Made by a program: the position numbers and the translations under genes | Origin: CAZMGV01 sp964565925 | GTDB taxonomy: Bacteria; JAGRBM01; JAHCIT01 | Assembly (NCBI GenBank): GCA_964565925.1 | Contig: CAZMGV010000009.1 | Location: 102,429-166,428 of the forward strand | Direction: 5' to 3' | DNA length: 64,000 bases | The notes under the pieces: model-generated | Told to the model about the DNA's origin: nothing | Databases searched by the model: none | Seen by the model: only the letters and a program-made list of their open reading frames with translations | Shown here: positions 26,722 to 34,785 of the stretch, one piece after another | Layout: each line of letters begins with the position of its first letter | Numbering within the stretch: position 1 is the stretch's first letter

Positions 26722-28026
26722 ATGGCGCCCGGCCACGTATATGTGATGTTCAATTCGATTGTGCCCAGTCTGGTCAAAGTCGGCAGAACCGCCAACGATC
26801 CGGATGAACGGGCTGAGCAGATTTCCGCAGCAACCGGAATGCCCGGGAAATGGCATGTTATCTTTTACCGGCCTTTCGCCGATGACGTCACCGCCGAGCG
26901 AAAAGTTCACGAATTGCTGGACCGTCACGCGCCCCGGCAGCAAAAGCGCCGTGAACTTTTCGAGGTTGCTCCGACGGTCGCAATCAACTGCGTTCTGGAA
27001 ATCCACGCCCGGCCGGAAATGGCCGGCGGTGTCTCTCCGCAACCGAAAGCACCGGAGGAAAAGGGTGCTTCCGGCGACGAATTGATCGCCGATGGCGACA
27101 ATTACCTCTATGGCCGGAACGGCGAACTGGAGGATTTTGATGCCGCCGTCGCCTGCTACCAGAAGGCAAAAGATCTGGGCGTGGCAAAAGCCTATGAGCG
27201 GCTGGGACAGATCGAGCTGCTTGGACTTGGACCCGAGAGAAAAAACCTGGACAAGGCTCTGGAATATTTCAGGCAGGGCGAAAAGGCCGGGGACATCACC
27301 TGCCATTTGTGGATGGCCAGGACCTATGCCGATAAAAGTCACCCGAACAATGCGCACAAATGTATCGCGAAATACCTGGCGGCAATTGATGAGATGCCGG
27401 AACAGAACGAACACCTGGGATGGTTTCTGGATTTCCTCAAGCGAGAGGTGATGACCGGCCGGATCAATTCGTCCGTGCTTCCCAAACTGTCTGCATACCG
27501 GGACCGGCTGCTGGATGAACAATCCCGGCGGAGCGAACCCGATAAAATATTCAGCGCCCTACGGATCAGACGGCTCGTGACACCTCGTGAGGTTCCCGAT
27601 GGATGGACCGGGACCTATAGCGACCATTATCCGGTAACCGTTTTCCTTGGCGCTTTACAGGATCTGTTGGTTGAGGCCGGATCCATTGCGGCATTTGAAG
27701 AGCAGTTCGGGCTGGAATTCGCGAGTGAATCTGCGCGTGATCATTTCGACCGGTCTTTTTCAATCGATACGTTTACTTATCCGCCACCATTCAAAATCCG
27801 TGGAACAATGTACCAGTTTTATGGCGCGTTCCGCCTGGTTGCCAGCAAATATCTCAGGACCCAGTCGCCTTATCACAGCGCCACGGAACTCATGGACGCG
27901 TTCTGTCATGCCGAAAGCGAACTTGGGTATTGCAGGTGGAACGTCGAAACGGAAAACGCCAGCGGCACGACCCGGTACCTGATTTCGCATTGCCCGGAAA
28001 CGGAAAAGGCGAGATCACGTTGGTGA
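26722..28026 (+). CDS. GIY-YIG (T5orf172-like) domain fused to Sel1-type repeats
   Basis: A 434-residue protein. Residues 1-90 match the T5orf172/Mug113 branch of the GIY-YIG superfamily: 'GHVYVMFNSIVPSLVKVGRT' with a diverged GIY-YIG (HVY...VKVGRT), a downstream helix with conserved 'DPDERAEQIS' and the Glu-containing 'ELFEV'. Two or three Sel1/TPR-like helical repeats follow (about 110-200: 'DFDAAVACYQKAKDLGVAKAYERLG' in part), then an unrecognised C-terminal domain. It is a predicted nuclease-like protein with a repeat scaffold, plausibly a conflict or defence gene with its upstream partner. Confidence 0.75.
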   Translation: MAPGHVYVMFNSIVPSLVKVGRTANDPDERAEQISAATGMPGKWHVIFYRPFADDVTAERKVHELLDRHAPRQQKRRELFEVAPTVAINCVLEIHARPEMAGGVSPQPKAPEEKGASGDELIADGDNYLYGRNGELEDFDAAVACYQKAKDLGVAKAYERLGQIELLGLGPERKNLDKALEYFRQGEKAGDITCHLWMARTYADKSHPNNAHKCIAKYLAAIDEMPEQNEHLGWFLDFLKREVMTGRINSSVLPKLSAYRDRLLDEQSRRSEPDKIFSALRIRRLVTPREVPDGWTGTYSDHYPVTVFLGALQDLLVEAGSIAAFEEQFGLEFASESARDHFDRSFSIDTFTYPPPFKIRGTMYQFYGAFRLVASKYLRTQSPYHSATELMDAFCHAESELGYCRWNVETENASGTTRYLISHCPETEKARSRW

Positions 28027-28351
28027 CCTGTCGCCGTGTATTTGAGCCAACTACGTCAAATGACCAGCCCTACATTTCCGGGCCACACCTATTACTACGT
28101 TGTCGGTTTTCCGGGAATTCCTGACTTAATAACCGGTTCGGTTTTTGGGAGGAAGGTCAAGGGCGCATCGGCGTCCGGAAAGCCCGGCGACTCACTGATC
28201 CCGCTTCCGCTATTTCCAAAACTCTTTTTCACCCGGCAGGGGCTACGCCCCTCTACCCCTCAAAAAATTCCGCGCGGCTTCGCCGCGGGGAAAAAGAAAT
28301 CAGGACCAGAATCCAGAACTTCAGAAAACAGCATTCAGAATGGCTCAGGAG
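28027..28351. other. Intergenic region between convergent genes
   Basis: About 325 bp with no supported gene. It carries two hairpins (28238-28252 and 28273-28287) near the middle. The rest shows nothing recognisable. Confidence 0.5.
28223..28296. terminator. Double-hairpin, probably bidirectional terminator
   Basis: Two stems, AGGGGC-TAC-GCCCCT (28238-28252) and CGCGGC-TTC-GCCGCG (28273-28287), are bracketed by CTTTTTC on the left and GGGGAAAAAG on the right, giving T-runs on both strands. It lies between convergent genes ending at 28026 and 28352. Confidence 0.65.
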
Positions 28352-30205
28352 CTACTGGGCACACCGGAAGCCGAGGTTGTTGCCAAGGTCCGCCGGAGCG
28401 CAGCCGCTGCGGTCGCCGGCGCGAAAGAACGTCATATTGCCATCGTCGCTCCACGAGCCCCCGCGCAGTACGCGCGTCTCGTTCACCGTATACCAGTCAG
28501 CCGTCCACTCCCACACGTTACCCGTCATATCACACAGCCCATACGGAGAATTGCCGTTCGGCTTCGAGCACACCGGCCACGTTCCGTTTTTACCGCAGCC
28601 CAAACCGCCCTCATCCAAGATCGTCCGGTCGCACGTCGGCTCCTGCTCGCCCCACGGATAGGTCCGGCCATCCGTTCCTCTAGCCGCCTTCTCCCACTCC
28701 TGCTCGCTCGGCAGCCGTTTCCCGGCCCATTCGCAATACGCTTTCGCGTCGTTCCAGTTTACGTCATTTACAGGATGGTTCTCCCGGCCCGGTTTCCCCC
28801 AGTTGTCCGGATCTGAACTCGAATCAGGTTTTGTGCATTTTCCGGCCTGAACGCATCTGGCGTAGTCAGCCACTGTCACTTCAGTCCTGTCGATCTTGAA
28901 GGCGGCCAAATAGACCGACTTTTTGTCGTCGCCATACAGGAAATTGCCGGCAGGGATTGTCACCATGCCGCCGGAACTGCCGCCGCCAGCGTACCCTTTC
29001 GGCGCTTCCTCCAGCGTGAAAGTCGCCGCCGCGCTCTGGCCCGGTTTCACCTCGACCTCCTTCTCGCCGTCCTGGTAGCCGTTCAGCGACACCCGAATCT
29101 TGTGCGTTCCCGGTTCCGCCGGGCCACTATAGAGCGACTTGCCTGCTTCGTTCCCGTCCACAAAGACCGTCGCCTTGGCTGGTGTGGTTGAAACGACAAT
29201 CTTGCCCGGTAACCCTTTCAGCCTTTCGTCCACCCTCGCGGTCCGGTTCGCTTCGACCGTAGCTGTGGCTGAGCCATCGGCGAAGTTTTTCAGCTTCAGC
29301 GCAACCTTGTAGTTGCCGGTCCGGATCGCCGGGTTCTTGTACGGCGACTGTCCCACGTATTTGTCGTCAATGAACACCTGCGCGTCCGGCGGAGTTGTCG
29401 TCACCTCCAGCTTGCCGGTCAGTTCCGCCAGCGCCTTCGACAGATCCATTGTCTGATTCGCCCGTACCGTCACCGCTTCGGTCGAGTCGGCAAAACCGTC
29501 AGAATGAATAATCACCGTACGGTCGCCCGCTTCGATTCGCGGAACCGCGAGCGGTGTTTTCCCCTTCAGTTCGCCGTCCACGTACACCTCGGCCCCCTGC
29601 GGACGGCTGTTCACCCGCAGCGTGCCGTAATCGACCTTGTCCACTGGAGCGGCGGTGCCGCGTATCCCGGTTCCGCCTCCGGCGGCCGCCACGCCCGGCA
29701 TCGGCGCCTCGCCGCCGCCCCACGGCTCGTCCTTGCAGTTCTTGCCCTGCAAACATTCCACAATGTCTCGGGCGAGGTCCGCCAGCGCCGAGATCAGGCT
29801 GTCATCGTCCTGCGGGATATCCCGCTTGCCGGTGAATAGCTTGTTCTTGCCGTCGGATGTCTCCAGTTGGGCATTCAGCAGGTATTTGCTGCCCAGGTTG
29901 CCGATGCTCCCGCGAACACGATGCGTCGTTTTCTTTTCGCAGGTCTCCGCGCCGCAGCTCTGGACGAAGGCATCGGCGTTAAGCGAGCCGGTGGAAACCG
30001 TCCGCTGCACTACAACCGAAATCTGCGAATCCAGCTCCGCGGAGATGACTTCCGAAACCGACTTTTTCACATCCCCGAGCGCCTGGAAGGGCACCACCGT
30101 CACCGAGAACCCGTCCGGGGAACCGGATTGCCCCGGCTCGGCACGAAGCATTGCAAAATATCCCGTCGCGCAGACGAGCAGCGCGGCGACAATCACTCGT
30201 TTCAT
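28352..30205 (-). CDS. Exported TolB-like/PEGA/FGE-fold protein A, variable C-terminus
   Basis: About 617 residues from ATG 30205 (MKRVIVAALL; signal peptide). Domain order: TolB-like domain with CGAETC followed by 'RVRG'; three PEGA domains (about 215-440, e.g. 'RPQGAEVYVDGELKGKTPL'); then a formylglycine-generating-enzyme/C-type-lectin fold ('GGMVTIPAGNFLYGDDKK', 'GKRLPSEQEWEKAARGTDGR', 'GNVWEWTADWY', 'RVLRGGSW', 'GFRCAQ'). The paired catalytic cysteines of true FGE after RGGSW are missing, so it is probably a binding protein. Codons between RGGSW and GFRCAQ differ from the two paralogues almost only at positions 1 and 2. It is convergent with the GIY-YIG gene. Confidence 0.88.
   Translation of the reverse strand: MKRVIVAALLVCATGYFAMLRAEPGQSGSPDGFSVTVVPFQALGDVKKSVSEVISAELDSQISVVVQRTVSTGSLNADAFVQSCGAETCEKKTTHRVRGSIGNLGSKYLLNAQLETSDGKNKLFTGKRDIPQDDDSLISALADLARDIVECLQGKNCKDEPWGGGEAPMPGVAAAGGGTGIRGTAAPVDKVDYGTLRVNSRPQGAEVYVDGELKGKTPLAVPRIEAGDRTVIIHSDGFADSTEAVTVRANQTMDLSKALAELTGKLEVTTTPPDAQVFIDDKYVGQSPYKNPAIRTGNYKVALKLKNFADGSATATVEANRTARVDERLKGLPGKIVVSTTPAKATVFVDGNEAGKSLYSGPAEPGTHKIRVSLNGYQDGEKEVEVKPGQSAAATFTLEEAPKGYAGGGSSGGMVTIPAGNFLYGDDKKSVYLAAFKIDRTEVTVADYARCVQAGKCTKPDSSSDPDNWGKPGRENHPVNDVNWNDAKAYCEWAGKRLPSEQEWEKAARGTDGRTYPWGEQEPTCDRTILDEGGLGCGKNGTWPVCSKPNGNSPYGLCDMTGNVWEWTADWYTVNETRVLRGGSWSDDGNMTFFRAGDRSGCAPADLGNNLGFRCAQ
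28373..28450 (-). other. Candidate DGR-type variable region of protein A
   Basis: 26 codons between RGGSW and GFRCAQ. Aligned with protein C (one-codon gap), 15 codons encode different residues and all 15 keep the same third base, for example ggc/ttc, tgc/aac, gct/agt, ctt/cgt and aac/tac. Two further codons (ttt/ttc, ggc/ggt) are synonymous. Flanking codons are almost unchanged. This is the expected imprint of mutated AAC/AAT template codons. Confidence 0.65.
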
Positions 30206-30380
30206 TCGGACCCTTCCCTGGAACCGTGGACTGAACGGCAAGAATGGTAGATATTTGGCAAACCGGCAATCGAAAAGGATGTGACGGTACGCACGCTTGA
30301 CGGCCTGCCGCTCTGTTAGGGTGGCTTGTCCGGCGAATCCGCAAAAGGCCATTATGGAAACCGTCGAAGGCGAATCGAAT

Positions 30381-31331
30381 ATGCAAAACCGACTTTATGC
30401 CGCCCGAGTTCCGGCGATCATCGCCGCCGTGCTCGTGTGCGGCCTTCTTCCCGCCAGTGCCGGTGCTAAGCCTCCGGCCAAGGGGCTCACCGTCGTCCCG
30501 CTCAAGGTGGAACAGGGCGTGACGACGCAGTTTGCTGCGAAGCTGGCCGATGCGCTCGAAAAGGCGGGCGAGACTCCCGGTGCGAATGTCATCGCCTTCG
30601 GCGGCGACGCCACAGATGAGTGCGACTACGACCGGTGCTCGGAGCGGATCGGGCGAATGACCAGAACCTCGCACCTCGTACGCGGAACCATTCGGTTCAC
30701 CAACCTGGGCGGCCGTGTGGACCTGATCCTCGAAACGACGGCGGCCAAAGGAGGCAAAACAGAGCGGATCGTGGACGGCTACCTGACGCTCACGCCGAAA
30801 ACCGATCTGGACACGTTGGCAACGGCGCTGGCCGAGGGGCTGCTCCTCTGCGTCGATAATCCGATGTGCCCGATCTCGACCGCCGCCGTCTGGGGGAAAG
30901 ACGGTCCGCCGGTTAAGGCCGCCACTACTCCGGTTCCGCCCGTAAAGAAGGTCACGGAAAATGCTCCGGCGACCACATCGGGAGATAGCAGATACCCCCC
31001 CGATTGCGACCGCGAGGGATGCCTGACCACGCCCGATGAACCCTCCGGGGAAATTGTCGAGAAGGCTGAAAACGACGCGCCGCCACCGCCACCGCCGGAC
31101 TCCGGCTGCGGAGACGACCGCGCCAGTTGCCGGTCGGGGTCCGCCACCCGTGAAGTCCACGAAGCCAGCCCCGAGGCGCAGATGACTTCAGATGGACCGG
31201 GGGCGAAGGGTTCGACGGACACCATCACGCTTCAGACCCGGCCCGATGCACCGCCGGTCATCATTCAGGTTCCCGACACTCCGCCTTTCAAGTCAACGGA
31301 AAAAGCGGCGGTGATAGGCACGAGAGGGTGA
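30381..31331 (+). CDS. Exported TolB-like protein with proline-rich, cysteine-containing tail
   Basis: About 316 residues from ATG 30381 (MQNRLYAARV), with a signal peptide ending 'LLPASAGA'. The N-terminal domain (about 35-190) starts 'KGLTVVPLKVEQGVTTQFAAK' (in part), has CDYDRC followed by 'TSHLVRG', and ends 'ALAEGLLLCVDNPMCP'. This is the same layout as the other TolB-like proteins here. A disordered Pro/Asp-rich tail follows, with 'PPPPPP' and two further Cys. The gene at 49702 is a close paralogue. It is divergent from protein A. Upstream ATGs at 30297 and 30354 are less likely starts. Confidence 0.75.
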   Translation: MQNRLYAARVPAIIAAVLVCGLLPASAGAKPPAKGLTVVPLKVEQGVTTQFAAKLADALEKAGETPGANVIAFGGDATDECDYDRCSERIGRMTRTSHLVRGTIRFTNLGGRVDLILETTAAKGGKTERIVDGYLTLTPKTDLDTLATALAEGLLLCVDNPMCPISTAAVWGKDGPPVKAATTPVPPVKKVTENAPATTSGDSRYPPDCDREGCLTTPDEPSGEIVEKAENDAPPPPPPDSGCGDDRASCRSGSATREVHEASPEAQMTSDGPGAKGSTDTITLQTRPDAPPVIIQVPDTPPFKSTEKAAVIGTRG

Positions 31332-31408
31332 ATATCGAAACCCGATAGACAACCGCCCCGAAAATTTTGATTGCGCCCGGAACCGATTTCCGGTATCCGT
31401 AATCCGAT

Positions 31409-31840
31409 ATGGGGTTGGGGAATCGAAAATGGGTAACGTCTGTTGTCTTGCTGTTCTTTTGCAGCAGTGGCAGCGGGTGCCTCTGCTTTAAGACCGGATC
31501 TGGCAAGAACCTCACTACGCACACCGTGGTGATCGGCTTCGGTCTGGTTTCCAGGCCTGAGCCGAATCTCACCGATATTGATGTCTATCATTCGCGACTG
31601 GCAGGTATTGCCATTACCGCTGGTACTCGCGAAAGCGGTGTTAGTGCCGGAATCATATCCGATTACGAGACGATTATTCCGCCGGATGCTTGCGGCCTGA
31701 TATCTGTGAACGGACATACACCAAGCGATATCACCGTTTCAGTAGACCGCTGCGATGCGCGTCCGCTCGCATCGCCACACGAACCTTCAGAAATACCTTC
31801 TGAAAATCACTCACCTGACGAAACACGTTCAACCAAATGA
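31409..31840 (+). CDS. Small putative lipoprotein
   Basis: A 143-residue protein with a hydrophobic signal and a cysteine-rich lipobox region ('SSGSGCLC'). The mature part is beta-rich and ends in a Ser/Pro/Glu-rich tail. It lies seven bases before the next lipoprotein gene and on the same strand as the lipase and TIR-like genes, so it may form a four-gene operon with them. No known family is recognised. No strong ribosome site is seen. Confidence 0.6.
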   Translation: MGLGNRKWVTSVVLLFFCSSGSGCLCFKTGSGKNLTTHTVVIGFGLVSRPEPNLTDIDVYHSRLAGIAITAGTRESGVSAGIISDYETIIPPDACGLISVNGHTPSDITVSVDRCDARPLASPHEPSEIPSENHSPDETRSTK

Positions 31841-31847
31841 GGTCGCA

Positions 31848-32477
31848 ATGCACATCAGATATTTCGTCCCAGCAGTTGCCATAACCGTCGCGCTCATTGC
31901 CATCGGTGCGTGTACGCGGCCGGCGTATATCCGAAGCCGGTCGAAAACCGTTTTTGGGCTCCAGGCCGAGCTCGAACTCGACAAGAACATGCCGAATGTG
32001 ACGCTGGCCTACGCGCGTGAGCAGAAACACGAGATTCCAACCGGCATGGAGACAGGATTGTTTGTTCTCAATTCCTGTGAGAACGCCGCAAAGGGAGAGT
32101 GCGCGACGGAGACGCCGCAAGTGCTATCCGAAAGTGAAATATCGGTCCAGGCGTGGGGACCAAGCTCCTTCTACGAATTGTATGCCGTCGGCGATACGGC
32201 TGTTAAATCCGATACCGCGCAGACAATGTTCTTTTCTACAGCACAGAAACGCAATCTCGCTTTATTGAACCAGGCTGCACTCCTGTCTCGCGCAAAAACG
32301 ATTCGCAGTGAATTCGATAAAATTCGCAGTTGTTTGACGTCTGCTGGAGTCGCTGCCTCGAAGGCAGATGACCTGATGAGTTCGCTTACGTCGCTCGACC
32401 TGGATGAAGGTCTATTAAACAGCCTGAAACTTCAAAACATCGTCAAAAGCTGTATGGAGCAAGCAGACCTGCTGTAG
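31848..32477 (+). CDS. Putative lipoprotein
   Basis: About 209 residues from ATG 31848 (MHIRYFVPAV), with signal and lipobox 'IGAC'. The N-terminal half is beta-rich ('TVFGLQAELELDKNMPNVTLAYAR' in part). The C-terminal third is helical with two Cys. It lies 52 bp before the LCAT-like lipase gene on the same strand. The beta-sandwich-like N-terminus with an acidic face could bind another envelope protein. Family and function are not recognised. Confidence 0.65.
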   Translation: MHIRYFVPAVAITVALIAIGACTRPAYIRSRSKTVFGLQAELELDKNMPNVTLAYAREQKHEIPTGMETGLFVLNSCENAAKGECATETPQVLSESEISVQAWGPSSFYELYAVGDTAVKSDTAQTMFFSTAQKRNLALLNQAALLSRAKTIRSEFDKIRSCLTSAGVAASKADDLMSSLTSLDLDEGLLNSLKLQNIVKSCMEQADLL

Positions 32478-32528
32478 CTTCTACCGTCCTTATAAGGCCG
32501 CCACGCTTTCCCGCAAAGAGGATTTTCC

Positions 32529-33884
32529 ATGCCAAGCGATACACCGCTACCTAACCCAGTCATTGTCGTTCCGGGTATCACGGCGAGCAGTCTACGAGAC
32601 GAATACCCTGTGCCTCCGACGACCGTTTGGGCGGAGCTGACGCACAAATACGATAAGATAGCGTTGCATCCGGACAACTTGCGCTATGAACGCTGGAACC
32701 CTGGAAGCGATCCACTTCGCGTTCTGGCAGACGCCGTCTTTTCGATCCCCTATCGCGAGCTCGTGGAAGAGTTGCGCCATAACCTGACCATGCGAGCGGA
32801 TGAGCCTGTTCCGGTCTTTCCTTTCGCGTACGACTGGAGACAACCGCTCGAAACGACATGTGTTCAACTGGCAGAAATGGTCAATGAAGTTATCGCGCGA
32901 ACGCGCCTGCTTCCGCACTATTTTAGAAACAACAATTGGATGTCCAATCCGAAGGTTGATCTAGTCGGCCATTCAATGGGCGGCCTCGTGATCGTCGGTT
33001 ATCTGGCAATGACTGGAACCAATTCTTCTGTGTCAAAGGTCGTGACCATTGCGACTCCGTATCGTGGATCGCACGAAGCGCCCTTTAAAGTCGCGACCGG
33101 CGTAGGTATGCTCGACGATTTTGACGGTGCCACCCGCGAGCGCGAGGCGGCGCGCATGACCCCAGCTCTATATTATCTGATGCCGGATTATCCAGGAGCG
33201 GTCGATTACAACAAATCCGAATCGGGCTCTCTGTTCAAGATGGATGTCTGGCAGACCTCTGTAATTGATACAATAAAAGAATATGTCCGATTATACGGGG
33301 TCGTAAAAGATATTTCTGAATCCGCCGCGTATGACAAGGCAAAGTCCATATTATCCCGCATGCTGACATTGGCATACGAATACCGCCGCCGCGTTAGCAG
33401 CTTCAGACTTCAGGAATGCAGCCTAACAAGTGATAACTGGCTGTGCATCGTCGGACTTGGCGCAAAGACACGTGTAAAAACCGTCATCAATAGTCCCGAT
33501 GGTCTGAGACCAATGTTCGATTTCGACGATGACAATCGGAAAGACGACTGGAGTTCCAATCCGGGCTCAGTCGATACCGGCGATGGAACTGTTCCCTTTG
33601 AGGGTGCGGTACCGTTGTTTCTCGAACGGAACTCGATCGTTTGTGTTTCTCCCTCGGATTTTGGCTATTGGGAACTCGGTGACCGTGCATTGTCGCTCAG
33701 GATGCTAGCAGGGTTTCATGGGACGCTGCCGAAGATGAATCTTTTGCATCGAATGATCCCTAATTTTCTGATGTCCCGTCCAGCCGGTAAAAACGTCTGG
33801 GGAAGACGGCCACCGGGGCTCGGTCCAAACCAAGAGTGGAAGCCACCGATAGTGGGATTGAAGGAAGAGCCGAATAGCGACTGA
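32529..33884 (+). CDS. LCAT-like alpha/beta hydrolase (lipase/acyltransferase)
   Basis: A 451-residue protein. It starts 'NPVIVVPGITASSL', the classical opening of lecithin:cholesterol acyltransferase-like enzymes. It continues with 'VFPFAYDWRQPLE' and the nucleophile motif GHSMGG near residue 150. 'DTGDGTVPFEGA' is the usual site of the catalytic Asp, and 'AGFHGTLPKM' provides the candidate His. There is no signal peptide, so it acts in the cytoplasm unless exported by another route. It lies between lipoprotein genes and a TIR-like protein gene. The ribosome site GAGGA is good. Confidence 0.88.
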   Translation: MPSDTPLPNPVIVVPGITASSLRDEYPVPPTTVWAELTHKYDKIALHPDNLRYERWNPGSDPLRVLADAVFSIPYRELVEELRHNLTMRADEPVPVFPFAYDWRQPLETTCVQLAEMVNEVIARTRLLPHYFRNNNWMSNPKVDLVGHSMGGLVIVGYLAMTGTNSSVSKVVTIATPYRGSHEAPFKVATGVGMLDDFDGATREREAARMTPALYYLMPDYPGAVDYNKSESGSLFKMDVWQTSVIDTIKEYVRLYGVVKDISESAAYDKAKSILSRMLTLAYEYRRRVSSFRLQECSLTSDNWLCIVGLGAKTRVKTVINSPDGLRPMFDFDDDNRKDDWSSNPGSVDTGDGTVPFEGAVPLFLERNSIVCVSPSDFGYWELGDRALSLRMLAGFHGTLPKMNLLHRMIPNFLMSRPAGKNVWGRRPPGLGPNQEWKPPIVGLKEEPNSD

Positions 33885-33920
33885 GAATTAACCTGCTCTC
33901 TAAACTATTGTGACGCACAA

Positions 33921-34748
33921 ATGAGAAATTCAAGAATATTTATCGGATCGTCGGGGAAACAATCAAAAACCGCGCTGAAATTGAAAGTATCCCTAGAGGC
34001 GACGGCGGATGTCTCGTTCTGGGGCACTGCTTTTGAATCGGGTGATATTACACTGGATAAAGTTCTTGATTTATCAAAGTCTCATGACTTCGGAATTTTC
34101 ATATTCGGGCCAGACGACTTTTTGATCAAACATGGTAAGAAACAACGTGCGGTCCGGGACAATGTTCTGTTTGAGACCGGTGTCTTCATGGGCGTTCTGG
34201 GAAAAAAGCGGACCATGATTCTGGTCCCGAAGTCGGCAAATAGGATTCTATCGTGGCCCAGTGATCTCGATGGATTGACGACCTTGAGATACCCATCACG
34301 AAAAAATGGCGCACCGTATAGTCCACGTTCGCTGGACCAGTTGACTGAACAAATCAAGCACCTGGTTTTGAAGGAAGGTCCCCTGCCGCGGATAACTCAT
34401 GATGAACTTTTTTCATTAAGAGATCGAATCTCTTTGATCGAATTTAGAGTTGGAAACGGGAAAAAAGAATACTCGCTGTCCAAGATAGTGAATGAAGCGG
34501 CCAATAATAGACGTAGACCGTGGCACACTGGAGTTGAACCTATGTGGTTCATGGAGAAAATCAGATCGAAATACTCGAATAGTGTGACGGACACCGTCTA
34601 TTGGTGGCTAGTCGTAACCGGTGTTCTGGAATTCAAGGATATCGAACAATTTACTAGTGAGGAATCGTGGGACTGGGCGGAATCCATTGAATATGTTTCG
34701 ATTTCCGAACGCGGAGCCGCTCTTCTGAATTTGCTACAAGCAATCTAA
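33921..34748 (+). CDS. TIR-like nucleotide-binding protein (PF10137/CAP12-type)
   Basis: A 275-residue protein. The N-terminal 150 residues fit the predicted nucleotide-binding TIR-like family used in CBASS-type defence: 'SRIFIGSSGKQSK', 'FGIFIFGPDDF', 'RDNVLFETGVFMGVLGKKR' with the candidate catalytic Glu near residue 85, and 'LDGLTTLRY'. The C-terminal 110 residues are helical with a winged-helix look. TIR-like domains of this kind cleave NAD+ when activated. It starts 36 bp after the lipase gene, so the two may act together. AT content is higher than in neighbours, in keeping with transfer. Confidence 0.82.
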   Translation: MRNSRIFIGSSGKQSKTALKLKVSLEATADVSFWGTAFESGDITLDKVLDLSKSHDFGIFIFGPDDFLIKHGKKQRAVRDNVLFETGVFMGVLGKKRTMILVPKSANRILSWPSDLDGLTTLRYPSRKNGAPYSPRSLDQLTEQIKHLVLKEGPLPRITHDELFSLRDRISLIEFRVGNGKKEYSLSKIVNEAANNRRRPWHTGVEPMWFMEKIRSKYSNSVTDTVYWWLVVTGVLEFKDIEQFTSEESWDWAESIEYVSISERGAALLNLLQAI

Positions 34749-34785
34749 GATCCCGCATGACAAGTCATCAGTATTCGCGCCCCCC

